From: Eutreptiella sp. 'Long Island Sound 2002'
Lineage: Eukaryota > Euglenozoa > Euglenophyceae > Eutreptiales > Eutreptiaceae
DNA: 64,000 bases
Direction: 5' to 3'
Assembly: GCA_964036045.1 (NCBI GenBank)
Contig: OZ038379.1
Location: forward strand, 81,560,562-81,624,561
Shown here in pieces: positions 11,161-21,407 of the stretch. Made by a program: the position numbers and the translations under genes. Positions within the stretch are counted from its first letter, which is position 1; the number at the start of each line of letters is the position of its first letter. The notes beneath the pieces were generated by a model. That model had not been told where the DNA came from and did no database searches. It worked only from the letters and a program-made list of their open reading frames with translations.

Positions 11161-11705
11161 CGCATGGGTCCAATCGTATGCGCCCAAGCGAGGAAGGCCC
11201 ACCAAGCATACGAAGCGGAGGGCTGAGGTGGTGGTCGTTGAGGCGGAACCCCCCCCCCCCCCGCTAAGGGTAAGGCCCCCACCCCTTCCCTCAAGCCGTC
11301 GAAGGTGCCCAAGGTGGCGGCCCAGCCCCCCCCTGAGGCCCTTGATGTGGAGGCCTTGGGGGCCAGTGTTGCCACCCTCGTGACGGACGCTTGCCAGACT
11401 TTGGTCGCGCAAGCGGCCGCCACGGGGGTCCAGGCCACACTTGCCAAAGCTCGGGCGGCCTACCACAAGTCGGCCTTGGCGAAGGCCGAAAAGGTCCAGG
11501 GCAACACTCAGCGTGCCTTGGACTGGACCCCCAACCTTTCCGCCAAGAGGGGGGAGGGGTTGGAGACGGTTAGGGGGGCCCTGAGAGAGGCCGAGGAGGG
11601 CAGGCGGAAGACAGAGGTGGAATCGGCGGGGCTGAGGGTGGAGGTGGAGGCGCTGCATAGGAGGGGGGGTGACCTCCAGAACCCCCTGGGGGTGGATGAG
11701 GCGTA
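11161..11705 (+). pseudogene. E1A AT-hook and coiled-coil segment (continuation after E2A)
   Basis: The exon interrupted at 4182 resumes here with WVQSYAPKRGRPTKHTKRR (from about 11164). GRP within a basic patch is AT-hook-like; E1B has the same segment with KAGRPTKH. After a poly-Pro run with a probable length slip, a long helical region follows (TLVTDACQTLVAQAAATGVQ to LRVEVEALHRRGGDL, about 11371-11680), rich in Ala, Glu and Lys as in a coiled coil. A TAG at 11704-11706 closes the frame. The likely role is DNA binding and oligomerisation. Confidence 0.5.
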
Positions 11706-11706
11706 G

Positions 11707-12450
11707 GTGCGCAGCCTCACCTCCACCCTCACTGCCACCTCACCACCCAGTAGGGGCTGGGTCCGCCGTCAGTGTAGCGGGAGCAGGAGTGGGAGTCAAA
11801 GACTCCTGGGTTCGCTAAGGGGGTTGCCTAAGTGCGTTTTTCGTGGGGAGGAGCGATATGGGGCCCAAGTGGACATTTGCCACTTCGGCGTAGTGAGAAG
11901 CGGACACCCCAACCCCTCTAATTTTAGGGCGACCCACATGGCTACTGCTGCCTTGAGGCCTTCCCTCACCCCCTTGTTTGTAGAGCTGAATGAGTATTGC
12001 ACTTGGAATGCTCCACCATGGTTCACATGGTGTAGCATCCAAGTTGTTCGCCCCCAAGGGACGGACACCATGGGCGTTCACGCCCGTTGGCGTGATTGGG
12101 CGCCCATGGCGCTAATTGTGTGTGTGGGGTTTTTCACGGGGGGTGATTTTTGGGTGGAGAGTGGTGGCCTGCCGAATCCCTCCCGGAGAGACAAAAAGCG
12201 GCACACCTGTGTGTGCAAGGGTAGGGCGGTGGAGGGTTGGGCATGCAAGGCCACACCCCAAGCCCCGATGTTGTTCAACACCCGGGCACTACACGCTCCA
12301 TTGCCATGGGAGGGCGAGCGATGGAGCGTGATTTTTTGCAGTGCAGGGGGGAGTTGCTGCAATGCACGCCTACGTGGCGGCAGCAGCTTGTGGCCATGGG
12401 TTTTAGGGTGCCCAATGCTTGCTCTAACCCCTCCAGTTAGTGCAGACTAA
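11707..12450 (+). pseudogene. E1A TET/JBP-like 2OG dioxygenase domain
   Basis: The protein reads through FRATHMATAALR, WCSIQVVR, VCVGFFTGGDFWVE and LHAPLPWEGERWSVIF. A strand, the G-x-F-T-G-G-x-F turn, the distal His (12292-12294) and R in GERWS (12319-12321) follow the TET/JBP pattern of nucleic-acid base hydroxylases. The metal-binding H-x-D should lie at 12079-12087 but reads H-A-R, so the Asp is lost and this copy is probably inactive. Shifting frame in the T-run near 12335 continues with WRQQLVAMGF, typical of the C-terminal helix in this family. E1B is truncated before this region. A generic 2OG hydroxylase is the alternative. Confidence 0.55.
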
Positions 12451-12665
12451 CCTGTGCTCTAACTAGTTATCGCGGTAGGTATCGCTCTCTAACGGGGTGC
12501 TCTAACTAGTTATCGCGCCGGGTTATCGCACTCTAACTATTGATCGCGGGGGGTTATCGCGCGGGTTATCGCGCGATAACCTGGTTATCGCGGGGGTTAT
12601 CGCGTGGGTTATCGCGTGTGTTTTTTGAGCCCTTGCCTCAAAACCCTCCCTCATTTCCTGCCCAG
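12451..12665 (+). repeat. E1A second palindrome-filled intron or intergenic array
   Basis: About ten GTTATCGCG-type words with CTCTAACTAG spacers lie between the dioxygenase domain and the transposase exon. The acceptor is a pyrimidine-rich tract ending CTGCCCAG at 12665. The donor is not certain. Confidence 0.7.
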
Positions 12666-14400
12666 GCCCTCTTATTCTTCATGGATAATGCTGCTAATGA
12701 GGCCCTCAGTCCCGTGAATTCGGGTAAGGTGCGGCGGTACACCGATTGGCAATGCCCCAAGGCCGGGCGGCGGCGGTTGAAGGCCATTCAGCTGCTGGTG
12801 CCAGTTCTTTTGGGGGATCCCAACATTGTTTGTGGCACCAACTTTGTTCAAGTGGTGGGTCGTGCACTGCCCTGTCCGCCCCACTTGGTGGCCATCGTGC
12901 ATTCATAGCTTAGGAGCATGATGCCCTGAGCATGCTATGCATGGCATGCAGCATGCATCTTTCCCAGCAGGCCCTTTTGCGAATGCCCCGCCGTTGTACC
13001 CAACGGGACCTAAGCACCGTTCGGCAACGGATCATGCCCTACTTTCCCCAAGCAACCATTGTAAGGTCTACCACAGGCCGCAATAGGGCAGCTGTCCATG
13101 TGCCTTTGCTGTCAATTGTACATAACGCGATATATATGGCCCGAGTCACTGGGAACCCCCCCCCTAGTGGCGTTGCCATTGTTGTCATTTCCGTTGATTC
13201 GACTTCCTTGTGGAAGGCATCCTCTACCCGTGCGGATGTATGGGTCAATGTATGGGGGGAGGCAAAGTATGCTTCGAAGGTGAAGCTATGGCCCTCATGG
13301 TTTTGCATGGATGGCCGAGATGAACAGGTCTTTTTGAGCAGCCTGGACATCTCCGCCAACCTCAACCAAGAGGTGAGGGATGTGGAGGAGGACGTTGTCC
13401 TCTTTCAAAACCAATTTTTGATCTGCACTGTCATTTTGACAGGGGATGGGAAGGGGATGGAAGCAATGGGGGGGGCTGGGTCTAAGTGTTGGTTGTGCAA
13501 AGACCCCAATGGTATTGTTGAGCAAATGGGGGTGGAGTCCACCTCAAGATGGGTCGCATTTTTGAGATGTGTGACCCCTGATAGACGGCCGGCGGACTGC
13601 CAACATGCAGCATGCCGCATTCTAAATGGCATTGCAAAGCGCACTGAGACCACCATTTAGGCCCTCCCCCCTGGTACCCTTGGTAAGGCCCAAGCTCTTG
13701 CAGCTTTGCAGGCCTTCAAACAAGCCCTAAAGGATGAGACCTCAGGCATCCCTCTGAGGGAACGTCTCCCCTCGGCCTCAAGGGCCGAGGAAAAAGATTT
13801 TGATCTTACAAGCACCAAAGTTTTCCTAACCTCCCCACCTTCCAAAGGCAATTTGTGGATTGCCTCAAAGATCATGTCCCTGCAGTGAGGACCCCCGTTG
13901 GACCTCCATTATTGGTTGTTGTGCATGTCATGGTAAAATGCATTGAGGGTTTGTATGAGCTTTGGAGGTTGAGGGAGGTGTACAGTCTAACCCAAGGGTA
14001 ACGCCACCGTGCGTTGACCACAAAATTTTCAAAAGCTTGGGGAGACTCAGGTTGGTCCCCCACCAGGTGGATCCATTGGTGCTTGGCACATTCCACTTTT
14101 TTGCCGAGAAATGGAGGAACGTTTTTCAGTTTTCCTCCATCCCAACGGAGTATCGGCATGGGCCTTACAAGAGGAGGCTCAAAAGTTGTTTCAAGGGTTG
14201 GTCCTTGGTGAGGCCCAGTATGTCCCTCCGCCACATGCACCATTGCATGTCCATGAACGCCCTGGAGCAAGGGCTTTTGGGACTTGAGGCAGCCAAGGCC
14301 TCACACATCGACGACTTTGTACGAAGAAAGACCATGAATGCTTTGTGCCAAGTGCTTTGTGTTGCTTGTCCTAGCGAGGGATGGAGGAGGGGTGCGCGAT
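12666..14400 (+). pseudogene. E1A DDE-like transposase, decayed
   Basis: The exon starts ALLFFMDNAANEAL. The central open segment is 12932-13660 and later parts are in shifted frames to about 14400. The motif series matches the E2 transposase: VISVDST (Asp at 13196-13198), LTGDGKGMEAMGG (Asp at 13445-13447), KCWLCK (from 13484), a VHVMVKCIEGLYEL segment near 13925 at the position of PD-GLHGV, and EYRHGPYKRRLKSCFKG from about 14149. Candidate catalytic residues are the two Asp and the last Glu. The CWxC pair probably binds zinc. The named superfamily is unclear. At least three frame breaks make it non-functional as it stands. Confidence 0.55.
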
Positions 14401-14701
14401 AACTACCCGCGATAACTACGCGATAACTGAGTTATCGCACAATAACTTGTGCTCTAGCTAGTTAGAGCAACGTGCTCTAGCTGTCTTCTAACCCACTACC
14501 AACTCTGCTGTAACTCTTTGACCCCCCCCCAAAAAAAACCCCTACGATGAGGGTTGTGTGGGGAAAGAAAGGGGATGGGGGGTTTTTGAGGGTGCCGAAT
14601 CCATTTTTTTAGGTGGTTTGCCCCAAAATGCTAGGTGGGTGTTCCGGAAATTGTGCTCTAACTAGGGGTTTCCGCACCACGCCCTAGAACGCTGCATCCC
14701 A
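14396..14701. repeat. E1A right end: hairpin array and terminus
   Basis: CGCGATAACT repeats lie at 14396-14450, followed by CTCTAGCTAGTTAGAGC, a purine/pyrimidine-biased spacer, and the terminal motif at 14669-14701 (CCACGCCCTAGAA...CATCCC). The same terminal motif ends the element finishing at 49240. Confidence 0.65.
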
Positions 14702-14708
14702 TTGCTCC

Positions 14709-15020
14709 GTGAGAGAGCGGCTACAAAAGTTACAACAGCACAACGGTGAAGCCTTGAGATATTTGTTGGGGGTTATCCTGCAGGCCGGTCTAGTTGCTTT
14801 GACCAAGGGAGTTTTGAGCAATTTTGCTCTGGGCCTATACCACTGGTTGAACCCTGTCCCAATGAGGAGAATCGTGCAACTTAGCGCAGAGACGTTAACG
14901 GCATTGTTTGCCATGATGCAATGTGCCCAAGGCCCCCAACGGCAATATACCTTTCTCTACCGAGCTCTAGGTTACACATCAAATTTGGGGTTACATATGA
15001 AAATTTTTATGTTGACTTGA
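14709..15020 (+). CDS. Short helical ORF in E3, unknown
   Basis: A 103-residue open frame with regular hydrophobic spacing (ALRYLLGVILQAGLVALTKG, LYHWLNPVPMRR, LTALFAMMQCAQG). It may be an exon, since a GGTTACAC-type array starts just downstream (14970 on). No family is recognised, and a chance frame is possible. Confidence 0.3.
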   Translation: MRERLQKLQQHNGEALRYLLGVILQAGLVALTKGVLSNFALGLYHWLNPVPMRRIVQLSAETLTALFAMMQCAQGPQRQYTFLYRALGYTSNLGLHMKIFMLT

Positions 15021-15265
15021 ATAGAGGTTATTTGCAAACTACCCCGCCGGTGACCCACTCCCGTAGTGTAGGTTAAGAAGGCTTTTTGTTTTTGGTTTTT
15101 TTTTGGTCTTCGACGGGTGTGTCACCCGGTGTGTAACCCCTAGTGTTTGCGCCCACTCATTTTCCCTTCCCTAGGAGCAGTTACACAGGGGTGTCACCGG
15201 TTACACAAGCGGTTACACGTTGCCGTGTGCTTTCCTTTTCGTTCCCGGTTTGCAGGGTTTTTTTA
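14970..15265. repeat. GGTTACAC array, E3 5' region
   Basis: Words such as GGTTACACAT, GTGTAACCCC and GGTTACACAAGCGGTTACACG surround the first E3 exon. The acceptor-like CGGTTTGCAG at 15249-15258 precedes GGTTTTTTTAAAATGCC, which resembles the start of the exon at 36784. Confidence 0.7.
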
Positions 15266-15267
15266 AA

Positions 15268-16456
15268 ATGCCGTTGCCCCTAGTCCCCAAGAAGTCCAAA
15301 AAACAGCTGTCGGCGAACGCTGTGTTCTCTACCTGCAGTTGGTCGCCCGTTGCTACACGCAAGGCCGCAAATGTCCTTATGGTATGTGTTTTCCATGTTG
15401 TGCCATGTAGCGGTTACACAAATGCCAACGGTTACGCGTGCCGTTACACATTCGTACTTCCATGCCATACACAAATGCCAACAGTTACACGTGCAGTTAC
15501 ACATCCGGTTACATTGTATGTGTTTTTTTTTAGGTTTAAGAGGGACGTGCACCCTCGCTACCTCTGTGCGTTGGTGAAGAAGGCTACCCCCAAGAAGCTG
15601 CTGTTGCAGCATTGCCTTGGGTACAATGTGGACGATGATTAGGTGGAGGACATTGTGCACAAGGGGACCATCAGCGTGCAGAAAACGGACGTAAGCAATG
15701 TCTGGGGTTATTTCGCTGGTCCCTCGACGGCGAAGGAAAGCGAAAAGGGAACCAGAAAGGGTAGGCAATCGGAGGAGAAAGGCCCACCCAAGGCCCGGGT
15801 CAAGCATTCCACCAAGGGGGGCGGTGAGGGAGAAAGGTCCGGTGTTGAGAGGGCCCATGGGTCGGCAGATGTCCAGTGGTTGGAGGCAGGTCGGGCAGAG
15901 GTGGCAGCCATGGCCAGCCAAGGATCGAGTGGACCCCCATCCTCCAAAGGCCCCCCGCAATAAGTCACCCAAGGAATCAGCAGAGGAGGAGGGACATGAG
16001 GTGAAGGATGTGGACGTTGGGTCAAAGGATGAGGAGGACGAAGAGCAAGAGGAAATGGCGAAGCAATTGAAGTAGCGGAAGGGGAAGAGCAAAGCGAAGA
16101 AGGAAGTGAAATGCCAGTTCATTTTGCATGGACCGGCAAAGGGAGGGGTAAAAGCGGTAGGGAGAAAGGAAACCCGGGCAGAGGTCAACGCACGGTCCCC
16201 CCACCTGGAGCAGTTGTACCAGCGCACCAAGGGCATTTTGAAGGACGTATATGGACTCAGCACCACCCAGCTGAGGCACCATTTCGTCCGTTGCCTGGTC
16301 CCCTATTCTGTCGTCATCCCGATCGACCAATTTTCAGGGGACGAAGATCCGGTTGCCAGCGCCCGCACCCATGCGAAGTGGTTGAGGGAGGACTGCGCCT
16401 CGTCGTTGGCGGCAGCGCTGGACTGCAACATCACCGTCATGACCATCCGCTTCAAG
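15268..16456 (+). pseudogene. E3 gene: basic/acidic protein with an internal repeat-filled intron
   Basis: ATG at 15268. Exon 1 ends at about 15381 (TTATG|GTATGTG). The intron to 15533 is made of CGGTTACACA repeats and ends in a T-run plus TAG. Exon 2 continues RDVHPRYLCALVKKATPKKL, then a charged region (EEEGHEVKDVDVGSKDEEDE and KGKSKAKKE), then a globular part (HLEQLYQRTKGILKDVYGLS, LRHHFVRCLVPYSVVIPIDQ, CASSLAAALDCNITVMTIRF) up to a donor at 16456/16457. Stops at 15640 and 16072 break it. No family is recognised. The mixed-charge tract suggests a nuclear, chromatin- or DNA-associated protein. Confidence 0.4.
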
Positions 16457-16679
16457 GTGCGAGGGAAGGCTTGCGTTGTTACCGCTCTTGTTGGTGTCCG
16501 TCGTCATTGCTAGTGGCGGTATGCTAGTTGCGGTCTGCACTGTAAGGTTGGCTCGCTTTTCTTCTTGTGTTTCTTGGCATGCATATTCGAGGCGAAATGG
16601 CCAAGGCGGCTGCCACTGCCAAGGTTAAGCTGAAGCAGGGTAATGGGTCAACGCTAGGCGAAGCAAACCTAGGATACGC

Positions 16680-16915
16680 ATGTATGCCCCGTAACCCCAC
16701 CGGTTACTGAACCGGTTACACTGTGCATGCACTTGTGCCCGGTTACATTAAGTGTTAACGGTTACGCACCCGGTTACACCATTTGTTTACAATGCACGTA
16801 GCCGGTGGGACATTTGTGTTAACGGTTACGCGACGGGTTACAGGATGTGCACACAACAACTTACGTGCAAGAGTTGTCACCGCTTGCGTAACCGCTTTTA
16901 CTGCTTGCTTAACCG
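16680..16915. repeat. GGTTACAC repeats within a second E3 intron
   Basis: ACCGGTTACTGAACCGGTTACACTG, CGGTTACGCACCCGGTTACACC, CGCGACGGGTTACAGG and GTAACCGC words fill the stretch after the donor at 16457. The acceptor is probably CCCAG around 16975. Confidence 0.65.
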
Positions 16916-16975
16916 CTGTCACCGGACATCCGCATTCTTAAGTTTCCCTGCCGTTCGGCGTTGTGGATTGTCCCA

Positions 16976-17477
16976 GTTGCCAGCATTTGGTGGATGCGGA
17001 GGACGACGCCTCATAAGGATTCCCTCGAGGGCACACCCCCAGTGCCATCCCCAGGCCAGGCAACACCACCGCCCACCACACGGCCGCAGGCGATGACACC
17101 TTAGTGTACGCGGGTTTGTCGGACTTGGAGTACGCGAGGTCACTGGGGCCGGGGCGGCCATCGTCGCTTGCGGGGATCCATTTGGGAGGGAATCCGAGCA
17201 TGCCATTGAGGTTCCTGCATGTCAGAACGCAGGACCTTATGGAAATGTCTGCCGAAATGCTCCAGGAAACAACACAACACACCTGGAAGCATTTTTGCGT
17301 CATACTCATGGTCATGAAGCAAGGTGCGACCCCCCTTCCGGAGTTGATTGGGAACTGGGCATCGGTCAGCAGGGCAGAGTGGGACGACAAGATTTACACC
17401 GTCACAAATAGGCGGTGATTCGCCCACCGCTTCAACCACCTCCACCTGAGGCACGTGTGTGACCAGTGTCTCGGTGT
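16976..17477 (+). pseudogene. E3 exon cut by E2B
   Basis: The readable protein includes VYAGLSDLEYARSLGPGRPS, MEMSAEMLQETTQHTWKHFC and LPELIGNWASVSRAEWDDKI, then, in a shifted frame, FNHLHLRHVCDQCLG at the E2B boundary. It continues at 36196. No family is recognised. Confidence 0.4.
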
Positions 17478-17840
17478 TGTACCCTTCGTGAACCGGCCGT
17501 TTGAAACCGAGATTACCGGTACCGTGAATTTCACAACTTTTTGCTGTGTTTTGCTCGTAACTTGGTGCCATCATGTGTGTTTCTCGTGCTGTCTTCGCCG
17601 AAAGTGAGATCCAACAAATCTGTGCCAATTAGAGGTTTTAAGTAGCCACATGATTCCACACATTTGGTGAGATTCGGTCGAATCTAAAAATCACACACCC
17701 AAATTCACACATAAATTCCCGCTAGGTTCACAGATTAACGAGACTGTGAAATTCACACGAAACTCGTACGAATTTGCCCCGATTTCCATTGTTTCGCTTT
17801 GTCACAGCTCTGAAAGCCTTTCTTTGCATCCTCTGTTGAC

Positions 17841-19595
17841 CATGTCCCAGCAGATCTTGTCCTAGCTTGCTAGCCTGCAGTCCCGCGCGATCCCGCTGCC
17901 GACACCCTCGCCCACTACCAAGCCCTCCCCGTCGGCCACCTCTAATTGGAGGAGGCGACGTACCAGTCGGGGGCACTGGGGGTGGACGATGTTGTGGGCT
18001 GGGCAACATCCCTCGTCCCCTCCCCCAATATGATTCACATCGACCTGCGCACCTCCATCAGCAACTCCTATCTTGGGGGGAAGGCGTGGGCCACAAATTT
18101 GTGGAGGGAACTCCGCCGCCAAATCCCCACCCTGAAATGTTTGTATATGACCCCTCAACTTGCCACCCTTGACCAACTCCTCAATTCCATGCGCACTAAC
18201 CAAGTGGGGAAGCCTAAGAACGCCCTCGTCCAGGTGTACCCCACCCCCCCGATTGCGACATGGTGTGCCTTTGGGATCTTGCAGCGGGTGCACCAGCTGA
18301 CCACCCCTTTTTCCCCTTCTCTTGGCACCTTGCCAGCCCCCGGTGGTGGGAGGATTTGGGCATCGCCCCTTTCCATCCCACCATCCCACCACAGGTGCAC
18401 ATCCCCGACATCACCCACCCCACCTTCTACAGTACATCTTCTTTGCAATGGTACCGTGGTGCCTCATGTGCCCCCCCTTTCATGGACCCCCTCCGCACTG
18501 AACACCTTTCTGACCCCCCTCATGGGGTGATGGGCAACTCCGACCCCGCCCCGGACAGGGTTGGCCCCTCCCAGCCGCACCTCAACTTTGTTGATGGGAA
18601 CGGCTACATTTTGCTTCGGGGGGCTTCTGGAAACAGAGGATTGCGAGGTGGGGTGGAACAAGGTGATGAAGGCGTGGGGCAGCGGCGACGAAAAGGTGTT
18701 CGCAAAAATTTTGAGCTGCTTTTCAACGCCGGGCGGAGTGAAGATCAGGCAAGGGATCCTGATCTCCCCCGGCGTTGGCAAAGCAAAAGCTCCCCGGGGT
18801 TGGGGGTCGGGGGGCCTCTCTTCAAGAACTTCCACCCCCCCCCCCTCACCGAAAGTGTCCCTAAGGTTGGTACCTCCACTCAGTGACGCCGGGCAGCGTC
18901 ATCGTGGCTAGTGGGGACTGGGGTCCAGCTCCCCCACACAGATGTCGCCACCCAGCCGAGGTGCTCCCCCCCAACAGCACGGACATCTCGGGTTGTCACC
19001 TGAGTAGCTTCCTGTGCCTGTCAGAGGACTACCAGGTGGCGGTGCAGGCGGTGACGGCCCTGGGGGAGGCGGGGGAGGCGCGCTAGGACACCATTCAGCT
19101 GCAGAGGGGGGGCATGCTGCTGATGGTGGCCACCAGCCGCCACCATGGGTTGCCTGCCCTCCCCGCCTCCAAGGATGGCCTGCGGGGGGCTTTTTTTAAC
19201 TTGTGGACCCCTGACCCCCGGCACGGCCACCACCAGCCCAACACCAGGCATCTGGACCCCCCCCCCCCCCAGGACGCCCTGGCCGTTGTTGGGGATTTGT
19301 CCAGCTGTGACCCCAGTGGGACCAAGTGTTATGGGTGGGGAAGGGGGTGGTTGGGAGGGTGGGGTTGTGGGAGGGGGGTGCTGCCCGGGCCCTCTTCGCC
19401 GACGTCCCCGAGGCGGTCCCGGCCGGCCCCCCCACCTGCCCCTTCCACCCCACCTTCCTCTCGCGCTCCGCCCCGAGGTCCGATCTCGCCGTCATGGAGA
19501 TCGCCGAGCAGAGCATGCTCTTCTTCGTCGGGAGCGTGCACCAGATCGAGACTTGCAAGCGGTACAACGTCGATGCGGAGTCGGAGATCCACTGA
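17841..19595 (+). pseudogene. E2B 2OG dioxygenase-like gene, 5' part
   Basis: Homologue of 4567-6354. It reads through the position of the E2A nonsense codon (TLDQLLNSMRTN) but has its own stop at 17862-17864 and frame slips. The HxD is kept as LPHTDV (near 18940) in a shifted frame, the distal His as SRHHGLPAL (19135-19160), and the 2OG-binding Arg as LRGAFFNLW (19183-19185). The copy therefore shows that the ancestral enzyme had a complete HxD-H-R set. It is joined by deletion to the coiled-coil region at about 19594. Confidence 0.55.
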
Positions 19596-20045
19596 AAACC
19601 CTGGAGCGCGACCTCGGGACGGCGGGCAAGGCCGCGGGGGCACCGGCAAAGCCACCGGCACAGAAAGGGGAGGGGGCTGAGGGTGCCGAGGGCCCCCCGG
19701 TGGAGAGGCCGGTGGGGGCAATGCCGCCGGTGTCCGTTACCTTTTGCCGACGCGTTGGCGTGGCATGCCGAGGCCGAGACATGCGCCGGCCAGATGTCGG
19801 CCGTGTCAACCGGCCTCCGGATGGCCATGCTTGCGAGTGGCCAGCAGGTCGAGGTGGATAATGTGGCGCCCGACATGGGCAGTGTCAGTGCCTCCCAACA
19901 GGACGTGCGCCGGCAGTACCCCCCCCACCCCCTGCCGTCAGCGGTCATCGACCCCTCCTTTGCTGAGGCGGTGGTGGAGCAGACCTCCCAGGGCTCCGCT
20001 AGCCGGAGCTCTGCTCCAGGGGGGGGGGGGGGGCTGACCCTTTAA
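19596..20045 (+). pseudogene. E2B remnant of the coiled-coil protein C-terminus
   Basis: Matches E2A 7836-8290. AWHAEAETCAGQMSAVSTGL and a Ser/Gly tail (SASRSSAPGGGGG) are retained. The AT-hook region is deleted. Confidence 0.55.
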
Positions 20046-20527
20046 CTTCGGGGCCACATGTCCCTTGTAACCTGCATGGATGTTATATGTACATTTTTAT
20101 ATATGAATATATGTACAAATATACTGCCCCCCCCCTCAGGCATGGGCAGTTTGACCGACATGTGGGGTGCTCCCCCCCCACTTTGCGAAACTTCTTCCGC
20201 GTTGTTCGTATTTTAGTTGGGGAATCCTATGCCCGTCGATCTGTTACGCTGCTGAGGGTGTCAGCCGAAATGATGAACATTGGATTGGGTGTGTGGTAAC
20301 CCCTGAGGTTCATCCTGTGCTTGCGTTGTGAGGGCCACCGAGGGCAAAAGGATGAGTCAACTGCTTTTTTTTGAAAAAAATTCGCTCAGATTTACGTGCA
20401 ATTCGTACGAATTTCGTGCGAATTTCACTAGATTCACACCAAATTTAGTCACCTAGGGCATGGGGATGGTAGAAACGTGCGATAAAAACGTTTCTAACCC
20501 AATTCTACAGGCTTTGTACCAAACACC
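20046..20527. other. E2B intergenic spacer
   Basis: It holds a short ATATATGAATATATG tract (20095-20120), one diverged copy of the E2A tandem unit (near 20186) and a shortened TTCGTACGAA array (20395-20450). No gene. Confidence 0.5.
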
Positions 20528-21407
20528 ATGCCGCGGCCCAAGGAGCCATTCCATTTGGTAGCGGATCGTACACGACGGAGGCGCCTACAAGAGCTCCGGC
20601 AAGTTGTTACGAAGGAGCTTGCAGCACCCTACACCGTCAAGTACCTGCCCGACACCGGGCAAATAGTGCTTACCCCCAGAAATAATAGTTGTAGTGGCCG
20701 TCCCGCCTGAGCCCACCATGGAGGAGAGGTTGATTATGGCCGTTTGGCGGATTCGGTCGTTGCACCTCTCTAGGACAGAGTCACGGTGCGTAGTGGGCAG
20801 CATGACGTACGGTGTGGTATGGGACCAATTGTACGGCACCCTTCAGCAGCTGGCGTTACCGGAGTGCCGGGCGTTCATTGCCTATACGGGAGATGACACG
20901 GCCATCCATGGTGCGGCCTGCTACCTACCTGACCGCATCGGCCACCTCTACAAGTGTCGACCACCTGCACCCTCGGACATCATGCAGCCTGGGGACGGAC
21001 GGCTGCATTGGTTGCCTATCGCGGTGGATGGTACATCGAGGCATGAGGCCTCGTACGCCCATTACACGCTTGGTGGCACCGCGGGCGCCAACCAACTTTC
21101 TAGTTGGTGGCTGCTCGGGGGCTGTAAAAAGTGGGAGACCCTCTACGCGGCCTCCCAGCATCAAGAAGGAGGAAAAAGTTGGGTGTCGGTGTGCAAAACG
21201 TGGTGGGAGAATTTTGCAAGCATGTGTGTTGCCGCGTGGCGTTCCGCATGGTTCTCCGGAGCCGACTTGGGGCGGCTCCGGAACCATAGCATAGCCATGG
21301 GCACCACCCACAATGAGCTCCAATGGGACAAACTCTGTGGACGCATCTTTGGATTGACCACATGTATTATTTTGCAAAGAAGTGGAGAATATTGTCAAAG
21401 TTCTCCT
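20528..21407 (+). pseudogene. E2B transposase, internally deleted, 5' part
   Basis: MPRPKEPFHLVADRTRRRR is conserved with E2A. There is a frame break near 20690, and AVDGT replaces AVDST near 21025. The segment corresponding to E2A 9565-10160 is missing, and the copy resumes at HQEGGKSW (about 21163). The LINE interrupts it after TTCTCCT at 21401-21407. The 3' part is 35448-35729. Confidence 0.7.

Larger units (their letters stand above)
1000..14701 (+). mobile_element. E1A: DNA transposon with GTTATCGCG palindromes, interrupted by E2A
   Basis: The body is 1000-4182 plus 11161-14701. It resembles E1B (49253-52215) in gene order, protein sequence and intron position. GTTATCGCG/CGCGATAAC hairpin repeats lie near the left end, in two introns and near the right end. 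The right end, 14669-14701, carries the motif CCACGCCCTAGAA, which recurs at 49211 and in inverse form near 46042. The left segment 1010-1225 is the reverse complement of 48911-49130, as expected for inverted terminal regions; the outermost left tip is not seen. The encoded proteins are a 2OG dioxygenase, an AT-hook/coiled-coil protein, a TET/JBP-like domain and a DDE-like transposase. The left boundary is approximate. Confidence 0.7.
14700..17477 (+). mobile_element. E3: DNA element with GGTTACAC repeats, left part
   Basis: The sequence between E1A and E2B carries exons separated by arrays of GGTTACAC/GTGTAACC words. It continues after E2B at 36196. Removing E2B plus one GT of the duplicated dinucleotide rejoins RHVCDQCLG with DGGSPAPRTLD in one frame. 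E3 ends near 37250, where E4 begins. The left boundary and the termini are not resolved. Confidence 0.5.

Noticed and set aside
8935-14400. Assigning the E1/E2 transposases to KDZ because of the TET/JBP neighbour
   Set aside because: I could not find the KDZ motifs I know; the SVDST, DGK, CWxC and GLHGV series looks different. Left as unclassified.
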